In this document: piece by piece, positions 1 to 8,473 of the stretch
How the letters are laid out: each line of letters opens with the position of its first letter
Numbering within the stretch: position 1 is the first letter of the stretch
DNA from: UBA2645 sp044360285
GTDB taxonomy: Bacteria > Pseudomonadota > Alphaproteobacteria > Rickettsiales > UBA1997
DNA length: 38,629 bases
Direction of reading: 5' to 3'
Assembly: GCA_044360285.1 (NCBI GenBank)
Contig: JBIKKP010000012.1
Span: 1 to 38,629 of the forward strand
Notes under the pieces: generated by a model
Told to the model about the DNA's origin: nothing
Database searches by the model: none
The model's input: only the letters and a program-made list of their open reading frames with translations
Program-made: the position numbers and the translations under genes

Positions 1-954
1 GACATGGCGCCAATCGTAGAGTTGGTTGGTCAATATCGCAAAGCCCAAAAAGAAGTTGCTGATATTGATGAAATGTTGCCAGCAACAACCGACAAGGACA
101 TGAAAGATATGTTGGAAGCAGAGCGCTTCGATCTTTCTAAAAAAATTCCTGAAATTGAGCAAGAAATCAAACTTGCCCTTTTGCCACGTGACGCCGCCGA
201 TGAAAAAAACGCTATTCTTGAAGTTCGCGCCGGCACTGGCGGTGAAGAGGCTGCGCTCTTTGCTTACAAGCTTTTTGCCATGTATCAAAAATATGCCGAG
301 AGAAGAAAATGGAAGTTTGAAATCCTCTCAATTTCTGACACTGGACTTGGTGGCTATAAAGACGCTTCCGCGTCAATTTCTGGCAAAGGAGTTTTTGCGC
401 GTTTGAAATTTGAATCTGGCGTTCACCGTGTTCAGCGCGTTCCAGAAACTGAAAATCAGGGCCGCGTTCACACTTCTGCAGCCACTGTTGCCGTGCTTCC
501 AGAGGCTGAAGAGGTTGATATTAAAATCGAAGAAAAAGATTTGCGTATCGATGTTTTTCGCTCATCTGGACCAGGTGGACAATCGGTAAACACAACTGAC
601 TCAGCGGTTAGAATCACGCATATTCCAACCGGAACTGTTGTGTCGATGCAAGACGAAAAGTCGCAAATTAAAAATCGTGAAAAAGCGATGAAAGTTTTGC
701 GTTCACGAATTTATGAAACCGAGCGCGAAAGAATTGCCAAAGAGCGCGCCGCTGATCGTAAAGAACAAGTGGGAAGTGGTGATAGATCTGAGCGCATCCG
801 CACTTACAATTTTCCGCAAAGTCGCGTGACAGATCATCGAATTAATCACACAAGTTATCGAATTGACGGCGTAATGCTTGGCGAACTTGATGAGTTTATT
901 GACGCATTAATTGCTGATGATCAGGCAAGAAAATTAACTGCCGACGAATCTTAA
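1..954 (+). CDS. prfA: Peptide chain release factor 1, 5'-truncated by the window edge
   Basis: Class I release factor that reads UAA/UAG and triggers peptide release on the ribosome. The frame is open to the left edge. The first in-frame ATG at position 4 is probably internal: relative to E. coli RF1 the PxT and GGQ motifs lie about 41 residues too early, so roughly 40 codons are missing. Counting from that ATG, the codon-recognition tripeptide is PET (147-149, in RVPETENQGR). The peptidyl-transferase motif is GGQ (191-193, in SGPGGQSVNTTDS). The N-terminal part is a helical coiled region. The C-terminal signature GSGDRSERIRTYNFPQ is typical of RF1. The gene is convergent with the ileS fragment, with only two bases between the stop codons. 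No prmC follows it, although that gene often modifies this protein and often sits next to it. Confidence 0.95.
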   Translation, partial: DMAPIVELVGQYRKAQKEVADIDEMLPATTDKDMKDMLEAERFDLSKKIPEIEQEIKLALLPRDAADEKNAILEVRAGTGGEEAALFAYKLFAMYQKYAERRKWKFEILSISDTGLGGYKDASASISGKGVFARLKFESGVHRVQRVPETENQGRVHTSAATVAVLPEAEEVDIKIEEKDLRIDVFRSSGPGGQSVNTTDSAVRITHIPTGTVVSMQDEKSQIKNREKAMKVLRSRIYETERERIAKERAADRKEQVGSGDRSERIRTYNFPQSRVTDHRINHTSYRIDGVMLGELDEFIDALIADDQARKLTADES

Positions 955-956
955 AA

Positions 957-1760
957 CTATAAATCGATGCCCAGGCTGATTTCGCCGTCATCGAGCTGAT
1001 TTTTGAACGTAAATTTCGCAGCAATTTCACCAGAAATTATTTGCAGACTATTTCCCAAAACCTGCTCTTTGATGTATGACTCAAAGGCCTTGGCGACTTC
1101 TTCAATACGTGGATTTGGCGAAGAAATTTTCAGATTAATTCGGTTAGAAACATCAAGATTTGCATCTTTGCGATTTTGCTGAATTGCACGAACGATGTCT
1201 CTGGCAATGCCCTCATCTTCAAGTTCGCGAGTGATTTCAACATCAAGCACAACTAAGTAATCATTAGTTGGAAGTGGTTGAATAGCGAATTTTTTTTCGT
1301 CGAGATTTTTTGGCGTAAGTTTGATTTCAAATTCATCATCTAAAAGATTTACACCAGCGATCTCAATTTCTTTTTCTGAAATTTTTTTCCAGTCACCCGA
1401 CTTTGCCGCTGTAGTGATTTCCTTGATCTTTGATCCGTATTTTGCGCCGATTTTTTTGAAATTTATTTGCAGCTTGAACTCGGCAATGGCAGAAATTTCT
1501 TCTTTAAGTTCGATTGATTTTACGTTCACCTCATCAGCAATTACATCTTTGAATGGCGCAATTCGCGCAGCATTTTTTCCAAAAATTGTTAGTGATTTCA
1601 ACGGCAATCTCACGCGCAAATTTTTGTTGTCGCGAATCGAAAGCGCTGTTGAGCAAATGCTGCGAACTAAGTCCATATCAGCAACCAGCGTTGTTTCGTT
1701 ACTTAAAAAAGAAATGTCGGGAAAATCTTGTAGGTGAACGGAGATTGAGCGGTTGATCAT
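957..1760 (-). pseudogene. ileS: C-terminal fragment of type II isoleucyl-tRNA synthetase
   Basis: The 267 residues from the ATG at 1760 (276 from a TTG at 1787) match only the C-terminal third of a eukaryote-like IleRS. They start at the SVHL segment (ISVHLQDFPD). They continue through the anticodon-binding helical part (DMDLVRSICSTALSIRDNK, RVRLPLKSL) and the distal domain (DEVNVKSIEL, GIARDIVRAIQQNRK). Full enzymes of this type are about 1,000-1,100 residues. The Rossmann fold with HIGH and KMSKS and the editing domain are absent, and no sequence for them exists upstream in this window. The preceding gene is an AlbA_2 ATPase, and an in-frame stop lies close upstream of the fragment. There are no internal stops, so it is either a recent truncation or a separately expressed domain. 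A functional ileS must exist elsewhere. Identification as IleRS is strong. The pseudogene status is inferred. Confidence 0.8.
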
Positions 1761-1782
1761 AGGGGGTCTAGAATTGGTAAAA

Positions 1783-1838
1783 TGCAAATAAGAATGGTCA
1801 TGAGCTCAGTATTTACGCTGGTTCATTTTTTATTTGCA
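1783..1838. repeat. 9-bp inverted repeat between the AlbA_2 gene and the ileS fragment
   Basis: TGCAAATAA (1783-1791) and TTATTTGCA (1830-1838) are perfect reverse complements separated by 38 bases, and they overlap the last codons of the AlbA_2 gene. This may be a loose transcript-end hairpin or a scar of the rearrangement that truncated ileS. There is no T-run of terminator quality. The role is unknown. Confidence 0.4.
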
Positions 1839-3310
1839 GAGTCGTTTGCAAATAAAACTGACTTCTCAACGACATTGGAATCCATGTCATTAGGAAGCTT
1901 ATATTTTGTGAATTTCTTTGAAGTTTCTTCCTGTTTTATCAAAAGCCCCTGACTCATCCATTTTTTAAATAGGCGGGACATTTCATGAACCTGAACCATC
2001 CCAGTAATTTTGCGCGCCTCGATATTAGTGATAGATCGATTGATCAGAAGGTATTCTTTGATCTTCTCCCATTCACCCGGCCTTTTTTCATTAAGTAAAG
2101 TCACCATTACCATATCCTCGTAAGTTGGATAGGTTGTAAATATGGGATCATAAAGGCTGCTACTGCTCATCTCATTTCTCATTGCCCGCACCCCTTCATT
2201 TCTGTCCAGATTCGGTTGGTCTGGAAATTCTCGAAGATGCTTCACCAATAAATCATTACGATAACCATCAGCCCTGACTTTTCCGATATTTGAAACTGTA
2301 ATATTATACGGAAAAAGGCCCGGGCTTGAGACAGAAATTCTGTCCTCAAAAATGTTAATCTCGATGTCGCGCTTGATGTGATAATCTCTATGAATAACTG
2401 CGTTTGTAATGGCCTCTTTTACTGCCCTATCCGGAATTTGATATTTCGTTCTGAAACCAGACCTAATCTCAATTCCCGATCTTAATAAAGTCAGAACATA
2501 TTCATGAGCGTCTTTAATCGCCTTGATTATCGGACCATCAATTGTTTTTGGCGTTCCAAGCAAATTTGGAACTTCGTTAAAAGATTCGCTGGTACCAGAA
2601 TAATGAAAAACTCTGATAGCACATTTAGTTTCCATCAAATTTGTCGGATAATTTGCAAAAAGCATAACAGCAGCGCGCGTTGGCTGTAAGCGACCATCGG
2701 CATTTTTTCTGGCAAGACCGGAATCGAATAAAATTTTTTCTAGATCGTTAGAAGCAAAACCACGCGCTGATTTCCAATTTTCAAAATACCCGGTTTTTAA
2801 CAAATCGAAATCAACGTCTACCAGCTCTTTGTCTGCCTTTTCGAAGCCTTTCGCATAACTAAATTTAACTATTTCTTGTGGGTTCAGTTTTTTATTACCC
2901 TTCAGCTGTCTTACAAAAACCTGATGATTAATCATGTGAAACTGCAGCACAGCCTTACTTATGTGAAGTATGGCAATCGTCTTATTCACCTCTTCAACCT
3001 TTACCCGCTGAGGCTGCCAAATATCTCCTATCGGCGGAATTATACGCTGAACTTCTCTTCCAATCGCATCAAAATTCTCCTGATTTTCCTCAATACCAAA
3101 AATTCTGTTTAGTCCTTTCAGCTTGGTTTTTTCTGGATCATCAACACCAAAAATAATCACACCGCCATCGGTATTCGCCATAGCGACTATTGTCTCGATT
3201 GTTTTTGCGACAACCTTGTCGCTCTTATCTTCAACAGGTCCCAACCTTTTGAACTCTAGAGTAATCGTCTCTTCAGTAATGTCTAAAATTCTTCTAACTA
3301 AGTCTTTCAT
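1823..3310 (-). CDS. AlbA_2 (Schlafen-like) domain protein with GHKL-type ATPase domain
   Basis: A 495-residue protein of the family often labelled 'ATP-binding protein' or 'transcriptional regulator' with an AlbA_2 domain. The N-terminal AlbA_2 domain (about 1-150) shows ITLEFKRLGP (16-25) and the hallmark AMANTDGGVIIFGVDD (43-58). A central region follows. A HATPase_c_4-type segment has EAITNAVIHRDY (299-310) and IFEDRISVSSPG (320-331). The C-terminus has a winged-helix look (about 415-470). These proteins bind nucleic acid, and many sit in accessory or defence-type loci, but the function of this one is unknown. It starts 8 bases after purM ends and so is probably co-transcribed with it. 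It sits directly in front of the ileS fragment, which suggests arrival as accessory DNA. Base composition does not stand out by eye. Confidence 0.8.
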   Translation of the reverse strand: MKDLVRRILDITEETITLEFKRLGPVEDKSDKVVAKTIETIVAMANTDGGVIIFGVDDPEKTKLKGLNRIFGIEENQENFDAIGREVQRIIPPIGDIWQPQRVKVEEVNKTIAILHISKAVLQFHMINHQVFVRQLKGNKKLNPQEIVKFSYAKGFEKADKELVDVDFDLLKTGYFENWKSARGFASNDLEKILFDSGLARKNADGRLQPTRAAVMLFANYPTNLMETKCAIRVFHYSGTSESFNEVPNLLGTPKTIDGPIIKAIKDAHEYVLTLLRSGIEIRSGFRTKYQIPDRAVKEAITNAVIHRDYHIKRDIEINIFEDRISVSSPGLFPYNITVSNIGKVRADGYRNDLLVKHLREFPDQPNLDRNEGVRAMRNEMSSSSLYDPIFTTYPTYEDMVMVTLLNEKRPGEWEKIKEYLLINRSITNIEARKITGMVQVHEMSRLFKKWMSQGLLIKQEETSKKFTKYKLPNDMDSNVVEKSVLFANDSANKK

Positions 3311-3318
3311 GAGCTTAG

Positions 3319-4311
3319 CTAAACCAACTCACCAATTACCGAAACTTCCTCGCCTTGAGCGCGCAAAACTTGCATCACTTCATCTTCGCTGCCTTTTTCA
3401 ACGACCAAAACCATGCCAATTCCGCAGTTGAAAGTGCGTTGCATTTCTTCGTCGGTGACGTTTCCAAGTTTTTGAAGAAAATTGAAAATTTCTGGGCGCG
3501 CCCAAGATTTAAAATCGATTTTTGGTGCAACATTTTTACCCAAAACGCGTGGTAAATTTTCGGTTAGTCCGCCGCCGGTGATGTGAGCCAAGGCCTTGAT
3601 TTTCTTGGTTTTGAAAGCTTCAAGACAAGATTTGACGTAAATTTTTGTTGGCTGCAAAAGCACTTCGCCAATCGATTTTCCATCGAAAGCTTTATCTGAA
3701 AATTTCAGCGAATTTTTTTGTAAAATGTAGCGCGCCAAAGAATAGCCATTCGAATGCACACCGCTTGAAGCCAAACCAATCAAGACGTCACCAGCTTTTG
3801 TTTCGCGTGGTAAAATTTCATCACGTTCAACTGCACCAACAGCGAAGCCTGCTAAATCGTAGTCGCCGCCGTGATACATTCCTGGCATTTCCGCAGTTTC
3901 ACCGCCAATCAAAGCGCAACCAGCCTGTTTGCAACCTTCGGCAATTCCTTTCACAACATCAGCCGCAACATCAACATCAAGCTTTGAGCAAGCGAAATAA
4001 TCCAAGAAAAAAAGCGGCTGCGCGCCTTGCACCACAAGGTCATTCACCGACATCGCAACCAAATCAATGCCAATTGTGTCATGCCTTCCAACTTCGATTG
4101 CGACTTTGAGTTTTGTGCCAACACCATCAGTTGAAGAAACCAAAATCGGATCACGAAAATTGCATTTTTTTAAATCAAAAAGTGCGCCGAAGCCCCCCAG
4201 GTCTGAATCTGCGCCAGTTCTTTTTGTTGCTTTCGCAAAAGGTTTAATACGATTTACTAACTCATTTCCAGCATCAATATCGACACCAGCTTGTTTGTAA
4301 TTGAGGGACAT
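3319..4311 (-). CDS. purM: Phosphoribosylformylglycinamidine cyclo-ligase (AIR synthetase)
   Basis: Converts FGAM to AIR with ATP in de novo purine synthesis in the cytoplasm. The 330 residues cover the whole family (E. coli PurM is about 345). Visible signatures are YKQAGVDIDAGNELV near the N-terminus, the DGVGTKLKVA substrate loop, GIDLVAMSVNDLVVQGAQPLFFLDY, GGETAEMPGMY, GLASSGVHSNGYSL and HITGGGLTENLPRVL. The start is an ATG. It is divergent from the DUF2066 gene across 83 bases, an arrangement common in alphaproteobacteria, and it leads the leftward transcript that continues into the AlbA_2 gene. PurN does not follow it. Confidence 0.97.
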   Translation of the reverse strand: MSLNYKQAGVDIDAGNELVNRIKPFAKATKRTGADSDLGGFGALFDLKKCNFRDPILVSSTDGVGTKLKVAIEVGRHDTIGIDLVAMSVNDLVVQGAQPLFFLDYFACSKLDVDVAADVVKGIAEGCKQAGCALIGGETAEMPGMYHGGDYDLAGFAVGAVERDEILPRETKAGDVLIGLASSGVHSNGYSLARYILQKNSLKFSDKAFDGKSIGEVLLQPTKIYVKSCLEAFKTKKIKALAHITGGGLTENLPRVLGKNVAPKIDFKSWARPEIFNFLQKLGNVTDEEMQRTFNCGIGMVLVVEKGSEDEVMQVLRAQGEEVSVIGELV

Positions 4312-4394
4312 TTTTCTTGCGATTTAAAACTTGGAAAAAGAAGCTCTAAAGTGGCTTCCTACTTGGTTCCAGCAATATCTAGTTCAATTTCGAT

Positions 4395-5456
4395 ATGTCG
4401 AGAATTTTTTCGCTGCTCTTCGTTTTATTTTTTACCTTTTCGCAGAGCCTTTTTGCTGAAGAAAACATTTATCTCGTTGAAGGAGTCACCGCCAAATATA
4501 CCGCTAAAAGCCCTAGCGCTTCAAGAACTGCCGCCATTGCTGGCGCCAGGCGCGATGCTTTCTTGACGCTGCTTTCTCGCCTTAAAATCAAAACCAAACT
4601 TGCTGACGAAGTCACGAATGACGAGATTTCTGATATGGTGCGCTCTGAGCAAATCAATGATGAAAAAATTGCCGGAAACGCTTACAGCGCAACGCTCAAC
4701 ATCCTTTTTGCGCAAGATTTTGTTGAACATATTTTATCACAAAAAATTCCTACAACCGCGCAGGACCTTGATTCTGACGAGCTTTATTTGATCGTTCCCG
4801 CAGAAGTTGTGAAGAAAAAAGTCATTCTTTGGGAAGAAGATAATGATTGGAAAAAAGCCGTTGAAAAAACCATCAAACGTAAAGCAAAAAAATCTTTCCT
4901 AACGCCAGAGCCAGACATCTCTAACATCTCTTCGCTTAATTCTGAAACGCTTGCCAACGCTGATTATCAAAAGCTTGAGCCCGCCTTATCGCGCTACAAA
5001 GCCAGCGCTGCTTATGTGCTGCTTTTCAACTATGACACCATCGAAAATAAGGTGATTATTGATGTTTCCTACATTCGCAAAATGCATCGTAAACAACTTA
5101 GGCTCAGCTTTGTGAATGTTGATCGCTTAAGCTATGAAGCCTTGATGGACAAAGTTGCAGACAAGGCTATTGAATATCTTCTCAACGCCAAAAACAACGA
5201 AAGTAAAAATCTCAATTCCAACTTGGTGCAAATTAAAATTGCCATTTCGAGCTTAGAAAACTGGATCGCCGCCAAAAACAAACTTGAAAACAGCAACTTC
5301 ATAAATCAGCTGCAGATCCAATCAATTTCGCAAGATTACGTCATTGTGGCAGTTAACTACATCGACGGGCGTCTGCCAATTGAAGAATCTTTCGCCAAAA
5401 TAGGCTTCTCTTTGAGTAAGGAATCAGAAAATCTTTACGTAACTTCAGCTTACTAA
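4395..5456 (+). CDS. DUF2066 domain secreted protein
   Basis: A 353-residue protein with a clear Sec signal peptide (MSRIFSLLFVLFFTFSQSLF, cleavage after ...LFA at residue 21) and then the DUF2066 pattern YLVEGVTAKYTAKSPSASRTAAIAGARRD. Members are periplasmic or envelope proteins of unknown function. They are conserved next to purM and an AI-2E/PerM-family gene in proteobacteria, the order seen here. The C-terminal half contains two alpha/beta segments with lysine-rich linkers and no catalytic motif that I recognise. The stop is 4 bases before the next gene, so the two are co-transcribed. Confidence 0.8.
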   Translation: MSRIFSLLFVLFFTFSQSLFAEENIYLVEGVTAKYTAKSPSASRTAAIAGARRDAFLTLLSRLKIKTKLADEVTNDEISDMVRSEQINDEKIAGNAYSATLNILFAQDFVEHILSQKIPTTAQDLDSDELYLIVPAEVVKKKVILWEEDNDWKKAVEKTIKRKAKKSFLTPEPDISNISSLNSETLANADYQKLEPALSRYKASAAYVLLFNYDTIENKVIIDVSYIRKMHRKQLRLSFVNVDRLSYEALMDKVADKAIEYLLNAKNNESKNLNSNLVQIKIAISSLENWIAAKNKLENSNFINQLQIQSISQDYVIVAVNYIDGRLPIEESFAKIGFSLSKESENLYVTSAY

Positions 5457-5460
5457 ATTC

Positions 5461-6510
5461 ATGAAAACGAAAGAAAAACTTATCATTGCCGCCATAGTTT
5501 TTACTGGACTTGCTTGGCTGATTTACTCGATTCGTTCGGTTTTAACACCGTTCATTTTTTCGCTAATCGCCGCTTATTTCCTCAATCCGCTTGTCGAAAA
5601 AATGACCAGCAAAAAAACCTCACGCAACACTTCAGCACTGCTAATTGTAAGCCTTTTTCTTTCGTGCTTTACGGCAATTTGCGCAGTTTTAGTGCCACTA
5701 ATTTGCAGCCAATTTACTAACTTGGCACAAGCTATACCTGGTTATATTCAGAGCTTCCTTGATATCTTTTATCCAAAAATCATCGAACTGGGAAGTCGCT
5801 TTGGCTTTAACTTAGAGCCCGACCTTGCTCACATGCTTTCCAACCAAGAAATGGCCACAAAATTTGTCGACTTCTCGAGAAATCTTTTTGACAGCGCTTT
5901 CAATTCTTCGCTGGCCATCGTCAACGTTTTGTCGCTGATTTTTATCACGCCGGTTTTGATTTTTTATATGGTCAGAGATTGGGACATTTTGATTGCCAAT
6001 ATCAGCAAATACGTGCCCCACACCGCCTCTTCTGTGCTTGGAAAAATCTCTAAAGAAATCAACCAAACCTTGTCTGGTTATGTTCGCGGCCAGTTCAATG
6101 TCTGCTTAATTTTGGGCATAATTTACTCGGTTTTTCTCAGCCTGAGCGGACTTAATTTTGGATTTTTGATTGGATTTTTAACCGGTTTTTTTTCCTTCAT
6201 TCCTTTTATTGGCATGATCTGTGGCGTGACCACGGCAATAGTAATATCCCTATTCCAATTCGGTTTTGATCTAACGCAAATTGGCATAATTTCAGCAATT
6301 TTCTTATTCGGTCAGATACTTGAATCAAACTATCTTACGCCAAAACTCATCGGTTCAAAAATCGGTTTGCACCCGGTTTGGATAATTTTTGGCCTCTTCT
6401 TTTTTGGTGCAATTTTTGGCTTTTTTGGAATTTTATTCGCCGTTCCACTTTCAGCAATTTGCGGCGTGATCGCCAAGCACCTTATCGCTAAACTTCCGCG
6501 CATTTCTTAA
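5461..6510 (+). CDS. AI-2E family (PerM-like) transporter
   Basis: A 349-residue polytopic inner-membrane protein of the AI-2E exporter/PerM superfamily. There are two N-terminal helices (about 8-45), a third near 58-85, a soluble helical stretch (about 90-150), and a C-terminal block with the family signature (LGIIYSVFLSLSGLNFGFLIG, then GFFSFIPFIGMICG, and GQILESNYLTPKLIGSKIGL). The substrate is not deducible, since the family includes quorum-signal, ion and unknown exporters. It lies between the DUF2066 gene (4-base gap) and a small charged protein (3-base gap). In many alphaproteobacteria hda follows at this spot; here it does not. Confidence 0.85.
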   Translation: MKTKEKLIIAAIVFTGLAWLIYSIRSVLTPFIFSLIAAYFLNPLVEKMTSKKTSRNTSALLIVSLFLSCFTAICAVLVPLICSQFTNLAQAIPGYIQSFLDIFYPKIIELGSRFGFNLEPDLAHMLSNQEMATKFVDFSRNLFDSAFNSSLAIVNVLSLIFITPVLIFYMVRDWDILIANISKYVPHTASSVLGKISKEINQTLSGYVRGQFNVCLILGIIYSVFLSLSGLNFGFLIGFLTGFFSFIPFIGMICGVTTAIVISLFQFGFDLTQIGIISAIFLFGQILESNYLTPKLIGSKIGLHPVWIIFGLFFFGAIFGFFGILFAVPLSAICGVIAKHLIAKLPRIS

Positions 6511-6513
6511 AAA

Positions 6514-6801
6514 ATGTCCGACATCAAAAAAGAGCTAGAAAAAATCGCCAAGCAGCTTGGGGTGCCACAACATCATCATGTGCGCGAAGAAGAAGCTGAC
6601 GAAGAAATCACTAAAAGCATCGAACAAGAAGTGCAGCATCAACCGTCGCAAGGCCATATAAATCCTCGTTCGCGCTTAGTTGATTTTTTTGACATTCGTA
6701 TTGGCGAAATCGCTCCACAAACACGTCAGAAGATGAAGGAAGAGGTGACAACGATTCGAAAGAAACTGAAAATTCTTAAGAAAAATTTGGAAAATTATTA
6801 G
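6514..6801 (+). CDS. Small charged protein of unknown function
   Basis: A 95-residue cytoplasmic-looking protein that I do not recognise. It has a histidine-rich, acidic N-terminal half (QHHHVREEEADEE, residues 19-31), then a short motif (SRLVDFFDIRIGEIAPQTRQ) and a strongly helical lysine-rich tail that could form a coiled coil. It starts 3 bases after the AI-2E transporter gene, which argues that it is real and co-expressed. The position matches where hda lies in related operons, but no AAA+ features are present. Confidence 0.6.
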   Translation: MSDIKKELEKIAKQLGVPQHHHVREEEADEEITKSIEQEVQHQPSQGHINPRSRLVDFFDIRIGEIAPQTRQKMKEEVTTIRKKLKILKKNLENY

Positions 6802-6808
6802 CGAGCGC

Positions 6809-6831
6809 GCTTCGACAAGCTCAGCATGACT
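6809..6831. repeat. Dispersed intergenic repeat, copy 1
   Basis: GCTTCGACAAGCTCAGCATG followed by ACT. It is the reverse complement of the sequence at 30425-30447 with one mismatch in 23, and its second half recurs at 25550-25563. It lies between the small charged protein and ccmD, ending 13 bases before the ccmD start. It belongs to a family of short intergenic palindrome-associated repeats in this genome. Confidence 0.7.
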
Positions 6832-6844
6832 TATACTCTTAACG

Positions 6845-6970
6845 ATGAACGATTACTCAACTTACATTATCGCCTCTTACGGGATTGCTATTGTTGCTTT
6901 AACGCTGTTGTTACTTGCGACTTTGCGCAATTATTTTTGCGCAAAAAAAAATTTAAAAAATGAAAAATAG
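6845..6970 (+). CDS. ccmD: Heme exporter protein D (CcmD)
   Basis: A 41-residue single-pass membrane protein: MNDYSTYIIASYGIAIVALT, then a leucine-rich stretch ending LRNYFCAKK and a lysine-rich cytoplasmic tail. The pattern of a short tyrosine-containing N-terminus, a 'YGIA' helix start, one transmembrane helix and a basic tail is typical of CcmD. CcmD helps release holo-CcmE from the CcmABC complex. It overlaps the ccmE start by 11 bases, which is the strongest support for the call. The gene is easily missed because of its size. ccmA, ccmB and ccmC are not in the window. Confidence 0.8.
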   Translation: MNDYSTYIIASYGIAIVALTLLLLATLRNYFCAKKNLKNEK

Positions 6971-7415
6971 TCACAAGAAAAAGCGCCTGATTTTTGTTGG
7001 GGCAACTGCTGCAATCTCTTTACTGGCGCTGTTTTTCGTTATTTCTAACTTTCGTCAGAATATCGTTTTCTTTTATTCACCAAGCGAACTTTTTGCTGTA
7101 AAAAATTCGCTGAAGTCACGTCCAATTCGAATCGGCGGCTTAGTCAAAGAAGGCAGTGTTAAAAAAATTGATGCCCTAAAAACTGAATTTATTGTCACCG
7201 ACTTAGAACAAGAGCTGAAAGTTGAATATGTTGGAATTGTGCCAGATTTGTTTCGCGACAGACAAGGCGTGGTTGCAAAGGGATTTTACGATGAACAACT
7301 CAACAATTTTTTTTCTCGCGAAATGCTGATTAAGCATGATGAAAATTACATGCCGCCGGAAGTTGCAAAAACTTTAAGAAACAAACACGAAGAAGGTTTA
7401 CAGCCTGCAAACTAG
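6960..7415 (+). CDS. ccmE: Cytochrome c maturation heme chaperone CcmE
   Basis: A periplasmic heme chaperone (151 residues) that covalently binds heme and passes it to the c-type cytochrome ligase. It has an N-terminal membrane anchor (about 9-30), then the OB-fold beta barrel (RPIRIGGLVKEGSVKK, FIVTDLEQELKVEYVGIVPDLF, FREGQ-like FRDRQGVVAKG). The heme-attachment motif is KHDENYMPPEV, with His126 as the covalent heme ligand and Tyr130 conserved. Length and order are normal for the family. Its stop overlaps the convergent stop of the Cache gene in a CTAG. The gene implies a System I cytochrome c pathway, whose remaining genes must lie elsewhere. Confidence 0.95.
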   Translation: MKNSHKKKRLIFVGATAAISLLALFFVISNFRQNIVFFYSPSELFAVKNSLKSRPIRIGGLVKEGSVKKIDALKTEFIVTDLEQELKVEYVGIVPDLFRDRQGVVAKGFYDEQLNNFFSREMLIKHDENYMPPEVAKTLRNKHEEGLQPAN

Positions 7416-8473
7416 CGCGGTTTAGACTTTTCTAGCAAACTCACCATTTTTGCGATGTGGCGTATTTCACGGATTTTGAAATGCGGCATTTTCTCTATCA
7501 ATTTCTCACCGCGAACAACGCGTTCCGCCGCCGAAGAAATTTGCGCAATTGGTGAAATAAAATCGCGATAAATGAACTGAAAAATCAGAATAACAATCAG
7601 TGTAAATAGCGGCATAATCATCAGGTAATAATTCATGTATTCAGAGTTCCAGCCAAGCGCGTCATCATTATAGAAAGTGATAATGCCGTAAGGATATTCA
7701 TCGAGTTTTTGATAGAAAAAATTGCCCTCAGCGAAACTTTCCACATTTTGTAGGGTAGAGATTTTTGGCAAAAAATCCTTGGCCACATTAAGATCAAATG
7801 CCTGAGATTTAGTCAGAACTTTTCCATACTTATCCACCAGTGCAAAAACTACAGCAGGATTATTAACCGAAGTTGCAATTCGGTTACGCAAACCTTCAAG
7901 AATCACGCCAGTAATCACCGCACCAAGATATTCCTGCCTTCGATCAACCACGCCATAGCCAGCTGGAATCGACCAGGCTTTGCTAATTATTCCAATTACC
8001 GGCTTTCCGAAGTGAATTTGCCCGGGATATTGCTGGGTCAATCCAATATAGTCGCGCTCGGCTACGCTGGTATTTTTTTTAACAACGCCAATGTTGCTTG
8101 AAACCAGCAAATTATAGTTTTTATCCGCCCAAGAAAAAGTACTCCAAGCGATAATTTGATTGCTGGAATCGCGATAGGCAGCAAGTAAGTTAGCGACAAA
8201 ATCGTAATCAAATTTTTTGCGCGAAGAATAGTTGATAGAAATCTGTTTGCCGATACTAGCAGTGACGAATTTGGTGTAATTGAGTGAGTCCATCAAAGCA
8301 AATCTGGCGCGACTATTTTGCTCGCTGAGCACTTCTTGAATATCCGACTTAACCACAAAACAATTCACGATAAGAAAAAAAACCGAGCACAACAAAACCA
8401 TCAACAGCGTTGGCAAAACAACGAGGTAAAAAGTACGAATGTTGTCTATATTGCGGAAATTAAAGACCTTCAT
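7412..8473 (-). CDS. Membrane-anchored Cache-type sensor without output domain
   Basis: A 353-residue inner-membrane protein. Transmembrane helix 1 (about 15-40) is followed by a roughly 240-residue periplasmic region with double-Cache features: a long first helix (SRARFALMDSLNYTKFVTAS), then SVAERDYIGLTQQYPGQIHFGKPVIG and GVVDRRQEYLGAVITGVIL. Transmembrane helix 2 is at about 282-302. The cytoplasmic tail is short and HAMP-like (about 303-350, IAQISSAAERVVRGEKLIEKM). The protein stops there, with no histidine kinase, GGDEF or chemoreceptor domain. It is either a truncated sensor or one that signals through a partner. Its ATG overlaps the TGA of the upstream 553-residue gene (ATGA), so the two are translationally coupled and that protein is the natural candidate partner. 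Confidence 0.7.
   Translation of the reverse strand: MKVFNFRNIDNIRTFYLVVLPTLLMVLLCSVFFLIVNCFVVKSDIQEVLSEQNSRARFALMDSLNYTKFVTASIGKQISINYSSRKKFDYDFVANLLAAYRDSSNQIIAWSTFSWADKNYNLLVSSNIGVVKKNTSVAERDYIGLTQQYPGQIHFGKPVIGIISKAWSIPAGYGVVDRRQEYLGAVITGVILEGLRNRIATSVNNPAVVFALVDKYGKVLTKSQAFDLNVAKDFLPKISTLQNVESFAEGNFFYQKLDEYPYGIITFYNDDALGWNSEYMNYYLMIMPLFTLIVILIFQFIYRDFISPIAQISSAAERVVRGEKLIEKMPHFKIREIRHIAKMVSLLEKSKPR

Noticed and set aside
1783..3310. AlbA_2 gene as part of an insertion sequence
   Set aside because: The 9-bp inverted repeat has no second copy at the other end of the gene, and there is no transposase.
3645..4109. A 154-residue plus-strand frame opposite purM
   Set aside because: Antisense shadow of a well-conserved gene, full of Gln/His/Arg as expected from reverse-read codons.
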